A DNA stretch of 64,000 nucleotides from an uncultured Collinsella sp. (GTDB taxonomy: Bacteria > Actinomycetota > Coriobacteriia > Coriobacteriales > Coriobacteriaceae): the NCBI GenBank assembly GCA_958353395.1, contig CATWSG010000011.1:1-64000 (forward strand), read 5' to 3'. Position numbers and translations under genes: made by a program. Below the pieces are notes generated by a model. It did not search any database. It had not been told where the DNA came from and saw nothing but the letters and a program-made list of their open reading frames with translations. Below are positions 17,342-26,070 of this stretch, piece by piece; within the stretch, counting starts at the first letter, position 1; every line of letters starts with the position of its first letter.

Positions 17342-18232
17342 TCACGAAGCGAGATGACGCAATAGGTGAAGAAATACCGTCTGGTGTCGATCGGTCCAGG
17401 CATTTTGTCGATAGCAAAAATAGATGGGCAAGGCCACGTCATGCGAGCCTTCAATGGAGCACTCGCTCACTTCCAGTCCATCTGTTGCGAGAGAAGAGCC
17501 AGAAAAACTCAATATCAATCCCCCGGCTTGAAGAAACTCAGTCTGCGCCCTGTTTTCGTATTCGACGTCGCGGAAGCGGAAATTAACCAGCTGAGCCTCG
17601 GGACATTGGTTGATTGCATTGAGACAGGGTGACAAATTAATGGGAACAGCCAGCCTGCCGCCCAGCAACTCACGAACGGTCATAGCACCCACAGATTGAT
17701 GACCCGCTGGACACGAAAGAACCTTGAGCTCCTTTTCACCCAAGTATTTCGAAGAAAGGACACTATCCCTTGGTTCCTCAAATGAGATGGCCGCATCCGA
17801 AATGCCAAGCACAAGTGATTCAAAGCATGTGGCCGTTGGCTGATGCCAAACATCAAGGTGAATCTGGGGGTGCAAGCTTTCAAACGAGTCGTACCAGTTT
17901 TCGGAAAAAAGACGCCCCCGCCCGTGAAGACAGGGGGCGTAAAGACGGAAGTGGCCGTCGGGCGAAACGCCGCCGTTCCCCGATTGAGCGTACTTTTTGA
18001 GATCGTCGACTTGTGCCAGGATCACGCGTGCACGACGCGCAAATTCTCTGCCCGCCGGAGACAAAACAGCCTCCCCCGCCGATCGGTCGAGCAAAACAAT
18101 CTGATACTCAGATTCCAACTTTTTGATTGCCGACGAAACGGCCTGTGGGCTCACGTGAACGGCGCGAGCCGCTTTGCGCACGCCGCCGTAGTTCGCTACC
18201 GCTTGAAGGTATTCGAGTTGAGAAAGCTGCAT
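17342..18232 (-). CDS. LysR-family transcriptional regulator
   Basis: 296 residues. The N-terminal winged helix-turn-helix is typical (MQLSQLEYLQAVANYGGVRKAARAVHVSPQAVSSAIKKLE, residues 1-40). It is followed by the linker helix and a substrate-binding-like effector domain that is divergent in sequence. The gene lies 119 bases upstream of the MFS transporter and in the same direction. The gap contains an 8-base inverted repeat (GGCGTCAA...TTGACGCC, about 17304-17326) and GAGGCCAAATGGCCTC, either a terminator or an operator. It likely responds to a small metabolite and controls the transporter. Confidence 0.88.
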   Translation of the reverse strand: MQLSQLEYLQAVANYGGVRKAARAVHVSPQAVSSAIKKLESEYQIVLLDRSAGEAVLSPAGREFARRARVILAQVDDLKKYAQSGNGGVSPDGHFRLYAPCLHGRGRLFSENWYDSFESLHPQIHLDVWHQPTATCFESLVLGISDAAISFEEPRDSVLSSKYLGEKELKVLSCPAGHQSVGAMTVRELLGGRLAVPINLSPCLNAINQCPEAQLVNFRFRDVEYENRAQTEFLQAGGLILSFSGSSLATDGLEVSECSIEGSHDVALPIYFCYRQNAWTDRHQTVFLHLLRHLAS

Positions 18233-18273
18233 AGGTTACTCCAAAGGCAGCCAAGGCGACGGGCTGTGCGTCC

Positions 18274-18609
18274 TCAGATGAGGTTCTCGCCCAGGTTCTT
18301 GCCGCCGAGGACGTGCATGTGGAAGTGCATGACGGTCTGACCGGCGTTGACGCCCTTGTTGGAGATGACGCGGAAACCGTCCTCCAGGCCCTTGGCCTTA
18401 GCGACCTCCTGGATGGCGTGGGCCATGGCGCCCATGGTCTCGTCAGGCACGTTGTCGGCGATGTCGCTGTAGTGCTTCTTGGGGATCACGAGGGTGTGGA
18501 CCGGCGCCTGGGGGTTGAGGTCGTCGAAGGCGATGACCTGGTCGTCCTCATAGACAACGGTCGAGGGGATCTCGTGGTTGGCAATTTTGCAGAAGATGCA
18601 ATCACACAT
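18274..18609 (-). CDS. HIT family nucleotide hydrolase/transferase
   Basis: 111 residues from the ATG at 18609 (MCDCIFCKIANHEIPS), preceded by AAAGGA. The histidine triad is HFHMHVLGG near residue 95. VYEDDQVIAFDDLNPQAPVHTLVIPK is the conserved HINT fold core. CxxC near the start and a later His suggest the zinc-containing HinT/PKCI branch. These hydrolyse phosphoramidates such as AMP-lysine. It is followed upstream by xseB and xseA on the same strand, with only 49 bases to xseB. Confidence 0.93.
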   Translation of the reverse strand: MCDCIFCKIANHEIPSTVVYEDDQVIAFDDLNPQAPVHTLVIPKKHYSDIADNVPDETMGAMAHAIQEVAKAKGLEDGFRVISNKGVNAGQTVMHFHMHVLGGKNLGENLI

Positions 18610-18658
18610 GGTTGGTTCCTTTCTCACAGACCAAGGTAATTATATTTGGTCGAGATGG

Positions 18659-18925
18659 TTAGAACGAGAGACTGTCGTTGGTGTTGGCGGCTTCGCCGTC
18701 GGCGAGCACGTCGTTGCCGTCGACGTCCTTAAGGAGCACCGAGACCTTCTGCTCGGCATCGGACAGGCGGGTGCGCAGGCTCTTGAGGAGCTCGACGCCG
18801 CGGGTGTAGCTCTCGAGCGACTCCTCGAGCTCCATATCGCCCGACTCCAAGCTGCGGATGATGAGCTCCAACTCCTGCGAGGCCTGCTTGTACGTAAGCT
18901 GCTCGACCGGGGTCTTCTCTGCCAT
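18659..18925 (-). CDS. xseB: Exonuclease VII small subunit
   Basis: 88 residues, an all-helical coiled-coil protein. PVEQLTYKQASQELELIIRSLESGDMELEESLESY matches the XseB core with the LExGxxxLEEsl pattern. It joins several copies per XseA in the single-strand-specific, bidirectional exonuclease VII used in repair. It lies 42 bases downstream of xseA in the same operon. Confidence 0.93.
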   Translation of the reverse strand: MAEKTPVEQLTYKQASQELELIIRSLESGDMELEESLESYTRGVELLKSLRTRLSDAEQKVSVLLKDVDGNDVLADGEAANTNDSLSF

Positions 18926-18967
18926 ATCTGTTTCCTTTCCTAAAGGTTTATCGCTATGAAACGCGGC

Positions 18968-20419
18968 TTACTCGACCGTATCGACCGTTGCCGCCACGTT
19001 GCCGTCTGCCATGCGCACACGAATGGCGTCGCCGGGCTTAAAGGTCTTGGCACTCGTAGCCACGCCATCATCGCTGTACGCGATGGAGTAACCGCGGGCA
19101 AGTACCTTAAGCGGCGACAGGGCATCGAGCGACGCGGCAGCTCGGCCCAGATCGGACGCGGGTTTGCTGAGCATCGTGCGCCCCTGATGCTCCAGACGGG
19201 AGCTCGCGAGCGTGAGCGCATGGCGCTTGCCATCGAGCCCCGAGGTGCTTGCGATCAAGCGCTCGGGCAGACGCTCGAAGTTGGAGCGGAAGGCCCCAAC
19301 CGAACGCGTTATGGCGCCTGACAGACGATCGGCCGTCAGGGCAAGCTCGGACTCGCGACGCTCGACCATAAACGTTGGATCGTTGAGGCACGGGCGGCAC
19401 GCGGCCGCATCGAGCGCGTCGCCCAGACGAGCCGTATAGGTGTCCCAGGCACGACGACCGCGCTGGTCGAGCATTTCCAGATCGACCTGATCTGACTCGA
19501 TCATCGATGCCATCGCAGCACTCAGACGCTGATGACGTGTCTCGAGCACATCGGCCAGCTCCGTCATAGCCGGCGCCACCGATTCTGCCGCTGCCGTTGG
19601 CGTGGAGGCGCGACGGTCGCTCACCATGTCGCAGATCGAGGTATCGGGCTCATGCCCAATGCCCGTCACCACAGGCACGGGACAGGCTGCCACCGCGCGG
19701 GCAAGCTCCTCGTCGTTAAAGGTCATGAGGTCCTCGAAGGAACCGCCGCCACGCACGAGCAAAATGCAATCGGGCGCCGGCGTAATGGCAGCGGCGCAGC
19801 GCAAGCCTTCAATAAGCTCTGCCGGTGCACCCTCGCCCTGGACCTTTGCGCCCACGCAGACAAGCTCGACGAGCGGGTTGCGACGGCGCAGCGTACGCTT
19901 GACGTCGTCGATTACGGCGCCCGAAAGCGAGGTGACGACCGCCACACGCGAGCAAAACACCGGAATGTGACGTTTGCGCGCCTCGTCCATCAGGCCCTCG
20001 CGACGCAGCTTTTCGGCCAGTTGCGCCACTTGTTGACGCAGCAGACCCTCCCCCGCCAGCGAGAATGAGCGAGCGACAAAGCTCATACGACCCGTGGGTT
20101 TGTAGAGGTTGAAGCTGCCCTTAAAGCTCACCTGCATGCCGTCGCGCAGATCGAAGGTGCGCTTAAGGTAGGCGCCCTTCCAGATGATGCAGTCGACGGC
20201 CGCCGAGTCGTCCTTGATTTGGAAGTAGCAGTGGCCGCTTCGGGCATTGGGACCACGAAAACCCGTGACCTCGCCCAAAACGCTCAGCTGCGGAATGGCA
20301 TCGAGCGCACCGGCGGCGATCTCCACCGCTTGGCTCACGCTAAGCTCTTTGCGCTCCTGATCGTCCGAACCGTCGAACTCGGCGGAGACGGCATTGCCGG
20401 TTAGGTTCCAGCCTGCCAC
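18968..20419 (-). CDS. xseA: Exonuclease VII large subunit
   Basis: 483 residues from a GTG at 20419 that follows AAAGGAGG; an upstream ATG (20437) overlaps that Shine-Dalgarno and is less likely. An N-terminal OB-fold (LSVSQAVEIAAGALDAIPQL, GHCYFQIKDDSAAVDCIIWKG) is followed by the catalytic region (VAVVTSLSGAVIDDVKRTLRRR, ILLVRGGGSFEDLMTFND, PVVTGIGHEPDTSICD, RASTPTAAAE) and a helical C-terminal region that binds XseB. ARGYSIAYSDDG near the end is typical. DNA repair, cytoplasmic. Confidence 0.95.
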   Translation of the reverse strand: MAGWNLTGNAVSAEFDGSDDQERKELSVSQAVEIAAGALDAIPQLSVLGEVTGFRGPNARSGHCYFQIKDDSAAVDCIIWKGAYLKRTFDLRDGMQVSFKGSFNLYKPTGRMSFVARSFSLAGEGLLRQQVAQLAEKLRREGLMDEARKRHIPVFCSRVAVVTSLSGAVIDDVKRTLRRRNPLVELVCVGAKVQGEGAPAELIEGLRCAAAITPAPDCILLVRGGGSFEDLMTFNDEELARAVAACPVPVVTGIGHEPDTSICDMVSDRRASTPTAAAESVAPAMTELADVLETRHQRLSAAMASMIESDQVDLEMLDQRGRRAWDTYTARLGDALDAAACRPCLNDPTFMVERRESELALTADRLSGAITRSVGAFRSNFERLPERLIASTSGLDGKRHALTLASSRLEHQGRTMLSKPASDLGRAAASLDALSPLKVLARGYSIAYSDDGVATSAKTFKPGDAIRVRMADGNVAATVDTVE

Positions 20420-20488
20420 GCAGCCTCCTTTCGTCATCGTGCACAAGGGCTCCGGCCCCGTGCAAATTTAAGTCCAACACATAGTACA

Positions 20489-20518
20489 GCGCCGCGAGGA
20501 CACGAATCCCCGCGGCGC
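20489..20518 (-). terminator. Terminator-like hairpin after the zinc peptidase gene
   Basis: GCGCCGCGAGGA (20489-20500) pairs with TCC-C-CGCGGCGC (20507-20518). It is GC-rich without a clear U-tract, between the peptidase stop (20535) and the xseA start. Confidence 0.55.
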
Positions 20519-20534
20519 CTGCCTGTCCTATTTG

Positions 20535-21239
20535 TTATCGGTTGGAATTTCTGTTGTAGCGAGCCATAAGGTAGAGCAGTTGAATGATCGAAGTGAGCGC
20601 TGCGGCCACATAGGTAAGCGCGGCTGCCGTCAGCACCTTCTTGGCGCCGTTGACCTGCTTGGAACTCATGCCCGACTGTTCGATATACGCCACGGCGCGG
20701 CGACTGGCATCGATCTCGACCGGCAGCGTAACCAGCTGGAACAGCACGCTAAACGAGAAGAAGACCAGCGCGAGGGTCGTGAGCCCCGCGATGTTCATGA
20801 ACAGGCCCATGAGCAGCACGATCGTCCAGGTGTTCTGGGTAAAGTTGACGACGGGGACCAAAGCGGTACGTACCTTCATCATGGCGTAACCGCTTTGGCG
20901 CTGGGCGGCATGGCCCGCCTCGTGGCAGGCGACGGCAACACTTGCGACCGACCCGCCCGAACGGTTGGCATCCGACAGATACAGGTTGTTGTCCTGCGGG
21001 TTGTAATGATCGGTGAGCTCGCCGGCAACGCCCTTGATGCCCACGGCGCTACAACCGTTGGCGTCGAGCATGCGGCGAGCGACCGTGGCACCCGTATCGC
21101 CGTCCGAGCGAACCTTAGACCACGTCTTGTACGTCGAGTTGATATAGCTCTGCGCGGCAAGGCCAAGCACCGTGCAGACAAGAACAACCAGCAGGTACAG
21201 CGGGTCAATGCCAAAGCCATATCCATAGTAATAAGGCAT
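20535..21239 (-). CDS. Membrane zinc metallopeptidase, YugP family
   Basis: 234 residues. An N-terminal TM helix (about 10-29), then a zinc-protease motif VAVACHEAGHAAQR (HExxH, near residue 105), with NLYLSDANRSGGSVASVA before it, and three further TM helices. The C-terminal SRRAVAYIEQSGM is conserved in this family (B. subtilis YugP, Pfam Zn_peptidase_2). Substrates are unknown; a role in membrane protein quality control is often supposed. Monocistronic. Confidence 0.88.
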   Translation of the reverse strand: MPYYYGYGFGIDPLYLLVVLVCTVLGLAAQSYINSTYKTWSKVRSDGDTGATVARRMLDANGCSAVGIKGVAGELTDHYNPQDNNLYLSDANRSGGSVASVAVACHEAGHAAQRQSGYAMMKVRTALVPVVNFTQNTWTIVLLMGLFMNIAGLTTLALVFFSFSVLFQLVTLPVEIDASRRAVAYIEQSGMSSKQVNGAKKVLTAAALTYVAAALTSIIQLLYLMARYNRNSNR

Positions 21240-21303
21240 GCGAATTCCTCCGAATCGAGTTACACGTTGGAGGCATTCTACCCACTCAGCCGACTAGGCT
21301 TCC

Positions 21304-22437
21304 CTATAACAACTCAATCTTTCCGTCCTTCACGGTGAGTCCCATGTTGCCCGAGAGTAAATCGTCCAGGCGCGAGCCCACGAGCTCAAAGCGCCAGCCT
21401 TCGCGCAGGGGGCTCTGCTCGGGGTGCTCAATATAGTCGGCCAGGTCATCGCGCGAGGCAATGACCGAGGTCGCCACGCCCGAGCGCTCGGCAACCAAAC
21501 GAATGAGCGCATACATAAGGTCCGTCACGCTTTCCAGCTCCGGCGAAATCTGACGGTGCCCGCGCACCATGAGCGGCAGGCGATCGTGCGGGCAGCTCGC
21601 ACCGCGCTTAATGGCCATGAGCGCGCCGTCCACGTCGCGCTCCCCCAGCTGATCGGTGCCGCGGATGCTGCGGAACTCCTCAACACGCACGGGATTGCGC
21701 TTAACCAGGGCCAGCAGCGTATCGTCGGACATGACCCACTTGCGAGGGATGTTGCGCCGCTCAGCGCGGTCCTCGCGCCAAGCGGCAAGCTCGCGCGCGA
21801 TGCCCAACTGGTGACGGCTACACGAGTTGATGCGCTTGACCTTGCGAAACGCCTCATGGCGGTCGGCGCGGTAGTGTGACTCGTCGGCCAGCGGACGCAA
21901 CTCGTCGAGCACCCAGTCCACGCGGCCCAGCTCACGCAGGCGGCTCATCATCTCGGTATAGGCGACAATCAGGTACTTGACGTCATCGATCGCGTACTCA
22001 ATCTGCTTATCGGTCAGCGGGCGGCGCGACCAGTCGGTCAGCGACTCGGTCTTAGGCAACGAAACGCCGCAAAACGTCTGCACGAGCGCGCCGTAGGAAA
22101 TCTGCTGACGCTCGCCCAAAAAGGCGGCGGCCACCTGCGTGTCAAAAATGGGACGCGGCAGCACGCCCACGGTATGGAGCATAACCTCCATATCCTGCGA
22201 GCAGGCGTGAAACACCTTGGTCACGCTCTCATCGCCCATAAGCTCGGCGAGCGGCGACAGGTCGTCGATCACCAGAGGATCGACCGCGACGCTCTCAGCA
22301 GGGGTGGCAATCTGGACCAAGCACAGGCGCGGGTGGAACGTGCGCTCGCGCAAAAACTCGGTATCGACGGCAATCGCGTCGAACTCGCGGGCGCGTTGGC
22401 AAAAGTCGAGCAGAGCCTGATGTGTGGAAATGTACAT
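21304..22437 (-). CDS. rnd: Ribonuclease D
   Basis: 377 residues from the ATG at 22437 (MYISTHQALLDFCQRAREFD). DEDD-type 3'-5' exonuclease: FDAIAVDTEFLRERTFHP (Exo I, D and E), VFHACSQDMEVML (Exo II), and QIEYAIDDVKYLIVAYTEM (Exo III, with the YxxxD pattern). An HRDC domain follows from about residue 200 (HQLGIARELAAWREDRAERRNIPRKWVMSDDTLL). It trims tRNA and other small RNA 3' ends. The Shine-Dalgarno is weak and the 12 codons upstream are possible but not conserved in type. Confidence 0.93.
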   Translation of the reverse strand: MYISTHQALLDFCQRAREFDAIAVDTEFLRERTFHPRLCLVQIATPAESVAVDPLVIDDLSPLAELMGDESVTKVFHACSQDMEVMLHTVGVLPRPIFDTQVAAAFLGERQQISYGALVQTFCGVSLPKTESLTDWSRRPLTDKQIEYAIDDVKYLIVAYTEMMSRLRELGRVDWVLDELRPLADESHYRADRHEAFRKVKRINSCSRHQLGIARELAAWREDRAERRNIPRKWVMSDDTLLALVKRNPVRVEEFRSIRGTDQLGERDVDGALMAIKRGASCPHDRLPLMVRGHRQISPELESVTDLMYALIRLVAERSGVATSVIASRDDLADYIEHPEQSPLREGWRFELVGSRLDDLLSGNMGLTVKDGKIELL

Positions 22438-22535
22438 ATCAACCCATCGAATAAGGTTAGGCCCGAAAAACACGGGTAGGATATCGGCATTGCCTTACAA
22501 CTATACTCGGTTAGTCACAGAACGGGAACGTAAGT

Positions 22536-23453
22536 ATGCGCTGCCTTATCATCCACAACCCGGCATCGGGCCCCAGCTCAGATGAAATCTACGCGTTCAC
22601 GCACGCCCTCGCGCAGGGCGGCGACGAGGTCGTGATGCGTTTTATCGGCGATGGCATGGAACCCGAGGATGCCGTGGCAGACGTGCGCGAGTTTGATCGC
22701 GTGGTCGTTTCGGGCGGCGACGGCACCGTCTCCAACGTGCTCGACCAGATGCGCGGGTGCGGCGTCCCCACGCTCGTCTTCCCCTCCGGCACGGCCTGCC
22801 TGTTCTTCAACAACATTGGCAATGCCCCCGAGGCAGCGGCGCTTGCCAAGGCTTGCCGCGCCGGTCGCACGGTCAAAGTGGACATGGGCGAGCTCTTTTG
22901 GCTCGACGAGAACGGCAACGAGAAGCGCCACGGCTTTATCATCATCGCCGGCTCGGGCTTCGACGCCGAGATCATGATGAAGGCCGCCCCCGCCAAAAAC
23001 GACATCGGTGAGATCGCCTATTTCCTGTCGGCGCTCGCCACACCCAACCCCACGGTGGCGCACTTTACGATTGAGCATGACGGCATTGTCGAGGAGCTCG
23101 ATGGCATCTGCTGCATGGCCGGCAACACCTCGGTCATTCAAAACGACATCAACCTGTTCCCCGATTGCCGCATGAACGACGGCATGGTCGACATCGCGGT
23201 CATCGAGCCCGTAAAAACCGTCCAGCTCCTGCCCACCGTAATCACCGCCGCGCTCGACCCCGCCGGCAAGGTGCTCGGCCGTCCGCAGTTCAAGATCATC
23301 CAGACCAAAGAAGCCAAGATCACCTGCACGCCGTCGCTGGGCATGCAGTTCGACGGCGAGATCATCTCCAGCAACTCGGGCGTCTTTGGTGCCCGCGCAC
23401 TTCCGCAATGCCTCGACCTCATCGTCGACGAATTCTCCCCGCTCGGAAAATAG
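22536..23453 (+). CDS. Diacylglycerol/lipid kinase family protein
   Basis: 305 residues. MRCLIIHNPASGPSS is the N-terminal NPxSG motif. VVVSGGDGTVSNVLDQM is the GGDGT nucleotide-binding loop, and LVFPSGTACLFFNNIG follows the PxGTxN-like position, with Ala-Cys instead of the usual Asn. Family members phosphorylate diacylglycerol, undecaprenol or other lipids (DgkB/YegS type). A 30-residue membrane protein follows nine bases after the stop and shares the transcript. Confidence 0.85.
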   Translation: MRCLIIHNPASGPSSDEIYAFTHALAQGGDEVVMRFIGDGMEPEDAVADVREFDRVVVSGGDGTVSNVLDQMRGCGVPTLVFPSGTACLFFNNIGNAPEAAALAKACRAGRTVKVDMGELFWLDENGNEKRHGFIIIAGSGFDAEIMMKAAPAKNDIGEIAYFLSALATPNPTVAHFTIEHDGIVEELDGICCMAGNTSVIQNDINLFPDCRMNDGMVDIAVIEPVKTVQLLPTVITAALDPAGKVLGRPQFKIIQTKEAKITCTPSLGMQFDGEIISSNSGVFGARALPQCLDLIVDEFSPLGK

Positions 23454-23462
23454 GAGGACCCC

Positions 23463-23555
23463 ATGAACGACAACCCCCTGATTGGCTTTATCGTCATCGT
23501 CTTGGCCATGCTCGTCGGCTATGCGATTAACGTAATCCACCGCCGGAAGAAGTAA
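23463..23555 (+). CDS. 30-residue single-TM protein
   Basis: Reads MNDNPLIGFIVIVLAMLVGY then AINVIHRRKK, with a strong Shine-Dalgarno TAGGAGG eight bases before the ATG. It has one TM helix (residues 6-24) and a basic C-terminal tail, so N-out/C-in. It lies nine bases after the lipid kinase stop and before a good terminator, so it is co-transcribed. It may anchor or regulate the kinase; no family recognised. Confidence 0.7.
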   Translation: MNDNPLIGFIVIVLAMLVGYAINVIHRRKK

Positions 23556-23590
23556 TTCCACATTGGTATGATATTCATCCAATCATCGTC

Positions 23591-23632
23591 TCCCCCGTTG
23601 TTTATGCATTTGCCAAACAGCGGGGGATTTTT
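23591..23632 (+). terminator. Rho-independent terminator
   Basis: Arms TCCCCCGTTGTTT (23591-23603) and AAACAGCGGGGGA (23615-23627), one wobble, followed by TTTTT. It ends the lipid kinase operon. Confidence 0.92.
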
Positions 23633-23721
23633 CTTTGCGCCCCGTGCAAGGCGCTTTATTCAGGTACAGTAATTGCAGGGTGCCTTTATTTAAGTAAAGC
23701 TACATAATGAGTATTCTTATC

Positions 23722-23779
23722 CGCTCATCGCATATTTTAGGACGCTCATCGAGTATTTCATCGAAATAGATGAATACTT
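23722..23779 (+). promoter_or_regulatory. Direct and inverted repeats upstream of the C69 dipeptidase gene
   Basis: Two direct repeats, CGCTCATCGCATATTT (23722-23737) and CGCTCATCGAGTATTT (23743-23758), are spaced 21 bases start to start, two helical turns. An inverted repeat GAGTATTTCATC (23751-23762) and GATGAATACTT (23769-23779) follows. The surrounding 23640-23860 region is AT-rich and has no gene. This looks like a cluster of regulator binding sites; the regulator is unknown. Confidence 0.45.
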
Positions 23780-23863
23780 CTTAGACTTCCGATAGACTAA
23801 TAGATGTATTTATTAGCTGAGATTCCGCACAGTTTTGTGGGGTCTCAACAGTTGGGAGGGATC

Positions 23864-25663
23864 ATGAGGTTTACTCATCCTGTCAACACGCTCAAAAAGC
23901 TCGGCTGCGGCCTTGCGTTTGGAGCAGCGGCCATTATGGCCATGCCGACTTCGGCGCTCGCCTGCACCCAGATCTACATGGGTAGCAAGCTCACGGCAGA
24001 CGGCAACACGTACTATGGCCGTTCCGAGGACTTCGGTCCGCGCTATGTAAAGCACTTTGGCATTGAGCCCGCACACAAGGACGGCAACGAGTACACATCG
24101 GTCGAGTCCGGTTTTGAGTACAAGTCCAAGGGCGCAACCTACCGCTACACCTTCGTTCGCGACAACCCCTCGCAGTGGGAAGATCGCTACGACGCATATT
24201 CCGAAGCCGGCATCAACGAGAAGGGCGTCTCCTGCTCTGCCACGTTGAGCACCTCCTATAACGAGAAGGCCGAAGAAGCCGACCCCATCACCGAGGAGAC
24301 TGGCATTGGCGAGTACAGCTATGCCAGCGTCATCCTGGGCGAGAGCGCCACGGCCCGCGAGGGCGTCGAGCTCATCGGCAGCCTGATCGACGAGCAGGGC
24401 GTCTGCTCCAACGACCAGATCATCATCGCCGACAGCACCGAGACCTGGCTGTTCGCCGCGCTTTCCGGTCATCAGTGGATTGCTATGAAGCTCGCCGACG
24501 ACATCGCCTCGCTCAACCCCAACATCGGCAACCTCACCTATAACGTCGACCTCGATGACACCGAGAACTGCCTCCATTCCGAGGGCATCGAGTCCATGCC
24601 TAAGGAGAAGGGCTTTGCCGAGTACACCGACGGCAAGTTCGACGTCGCCAAGACCTACGGCGAAGAGATCGGCGAGGCCGGTATGCACCAGTGGTCGCGC
24701 TATATCCAGGGTCGCGATTACTTCATGGCCCCGCTGGCTGAAGGCGCTGACTACGAGATCGTCAAGGACGAGCGTGAAGACGCTCGCGCCACGACCGGCG
24801 CCCTGGTCCACGAGATGCAGCCGCTGTTCTTCCAGCCCGGCAAGTCCGACTGGAACACCTTTGAGATGATCCGCAGCTTCGCTGCTCGCGGCGAGAATGT
24901 CGCCGGTCTCAACGCCAACACCGACGGCGCCTATGCTATCGGCTCCAACCGCAACACCGAGATCCACACCTTCCAGATCCGCCACGGCATGGACCCCGAA
25001 ATCGCGACCATCCAGTGGGAGATGCTCTCCAACGCCGAGTTCTCCGTCGCTATCCCCCTCTACTCCGCACTGCTCACCGAGGTCAGCCCCTACTTCAGCG
25101 ATCAGGATGTCTCCTTCGATCACTGCGAAGAGGAAGACGTTGTAAACAACGAGGAGCCCAAGAACTCCATCAACTACGTCCTCATGGACATCAACACGCT
25201 CGCCTATGAGAACCGCGATCACTGCGCTACCGGCGTCCGCGCCTACCTCGACGCCCTGCAGAAGGAGCTCATCGAGCAGAACCTGACCGTCGACGAGGCC
25301 ATGCAGGCCGCCGAGAACACCGAGGCCCGCACCGCCCTGGCCAACAAGGCCGGCAAGGCTGCCACCAAGAACACCTACCTCAAGTGCAAGGCCATGCTCG
25401 AGGAAATGCGTGACTACCTCAAGGAGGGCGACTTCTCCGAGGAGTTCGTCCCGAGTGACTACGATGCCGGCAACGACTGCCTAGTCGAGTCCATCACCTA
25501 TGCCGACGAGGCCCTCTCCGATAAGGACGTTGCCGAGCCCGAGGTTGAGGAAGAGGCGACCGAGGAGAAGTCCGAGGGCAACAACATGGCCGCCATGGCC
25601 GTTGGCGCCGTCGTCGTCATCGGTGTCTGCGGCTTCGTGCTCTATCGTCGCAAGAAGGCCTAA
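23864..25663 (+). CDS. Surface-anchored C69 family dipeptidase
   Basis: 599 residues from the ATG at 23864 after GGGAGGG. A signal peptide (LGCGLAFGAAAIMAMPTSALA) ends directly before CTQIYMGSKLTADGNTYYGRSEDFG. The Cys is the N-terminal nucleophile of family C69 (PepD/dipeptidase A), exposed by processing. GVSCSATLSTSYN and ETWLFAALSGHQWIAMKL fit the family core. A Glu-rich stretch leads to a C-terminal TM helix (AVGAVVVIGVCGFVLY) and RRKKA, so the enzyme is displayed outside and tethered. Its role is cleaving dipeptides for amino acid uptake. The next transcription unit imports an amino acid, probably tryptophan. Confidence 0.9.
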   Translation: MRFTHPVNTLKKLGCGLAFGAAAIMAMPTSALACTQIYMGSKLTADGNTYYGRSEDFGPRYVKHFGIEPAHKDGNEYTSVESGFEYKSKGATYRYTFVRDNPSQWEDRYDAYSEAGINEKGVSCSATLSTSYNEKAEEADPITEETGIGEYSYASVILGESATAREGVELIGSLIDEQGVCSNDQIIIADSTETWLFAALSGHQWIAMKLADDIASLNPNIGNLTYNVDLDDTENCLHSEGIESMPKEKGFAEYTDGKFDVAKTYGEEIGEAGMHQWSRYIQGRDYFMAPLAEGADYEIVKDEREDARATTGALVHEMQPLFFQPGKSDWNTFEMIRSFAARGENVAGLNANTDGAYAIGSNRNTEIHTFQIRHGMDPEIATIQWEMLSNAEFSVAIPLYSALLTEVSPYFSDQDVSFDHCEEEDVVNNEEPKNSINYVLMDINTLAYENRDHCATGVRAYLDALQKELIEQNLTVDEAMQAAENTEARTALANKAGKAATKNTYLKCKAMLEEMRDYLKEGDFSEEFVPSDYDAGNDCLVESITYADEALSDKDVAEPEVEEEATEEKSEGNNMAAMAVGAVVVIGVCGFVLYRRKKA

Positions 25664-25681
25664 GAACCCCACACCTTAAGG

Positions 25682-25710
25682 CGCGGGCGGGATGGCCAAA
25701 GTCGCCCGCC
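25682..25710 (+). terminator. GC-rich hairpin after the dipeptidase gene
   Basis: GCGGGCG (25683-25689) pairs with CGCCCGC (25703-25709) without a U-tract. It probably marks the transcript end. Confidence 0.4.
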
Positions 25711-25855
25711 CACCCAGCCGCCCATTCGACCGACGGGAAACGTCGCCGAAATCTTTTCAAAAAAGATTTCCCCGCACACACTTTGCTGTGCTATAGTGCA
25801 GCGCAACAGCAACTAGGTGCGACCGCGCCATGGCATCACGAAAGGAGCCACCAAC

Positions 25856-25924
25856 ATGAAGAACACGATGAAGTCTCTCAACAACTGGTGGTGGCGTGAT
25901 GCGAATACGATCGGTCGACAGTGA
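25856..25924 (+). CDS. Tryptophan leader peptide
   Basis: 22 codons, MKNTMKSLNNWWWRDANTIG then RQ, after the Shine-Dalgarno AAAGGAG. Three consecutive Trp codons lie at 25886-25894. This is the hallmark of a ribosome-mediated attenuator: stalling at UGG when charged tRNA-Trp is scarce prevents formation of the terminator at 25962-25991. The next gene is a TrpP-like transporter component, so uptake would be induced when Trp is low. Confidence 0.88.
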   Translation: MKNTMKSLNNWWWRDANTIGRQ

Positions 25925-25991
25925 GTCCCTCACGCCTGTTTTTGCGCTCTAGGTGATTGGAAGGCCTCCGGTTTCGACCGGGGGCCTTTTT
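25893..25991 (+). promoter_or_regulatory. Transcription attenuator of the tryptophan ECF transporter
   Basis: GGCGTGA (25893-25899, overlapping the last Trp codon and beyond) can pair with TCACGCC (25930-25936), the expected 1:2 hairpin. The terminator is AGGCCTCCGGT (25962-25972), loop TTCG, ACCGGGGGCCT (25977-25987), 11 pairs with one wobble, then TTTTTCT. A competing 2:3 pairing was not obvious by eye. Confidence 0.8.
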
Positions 25992-26070
25992 CTATCTCGA
26001 GCCCAATCGCATTCGCATCACGCGCCTCCGCTTTCTTCTCTTGCACTTCCCTTCCGAAAGGATTTTCACC

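Noticed and set aside
23864..24040. Lipoprotein reading of the C69 protein N-terminus (SALAC)
   Set aside because: The Cys is followed by the conserved C69 N-terminal nucleophile sequence and the lipobox lacks the usual Leu; a C-terminal TM anchor already explains attachment.
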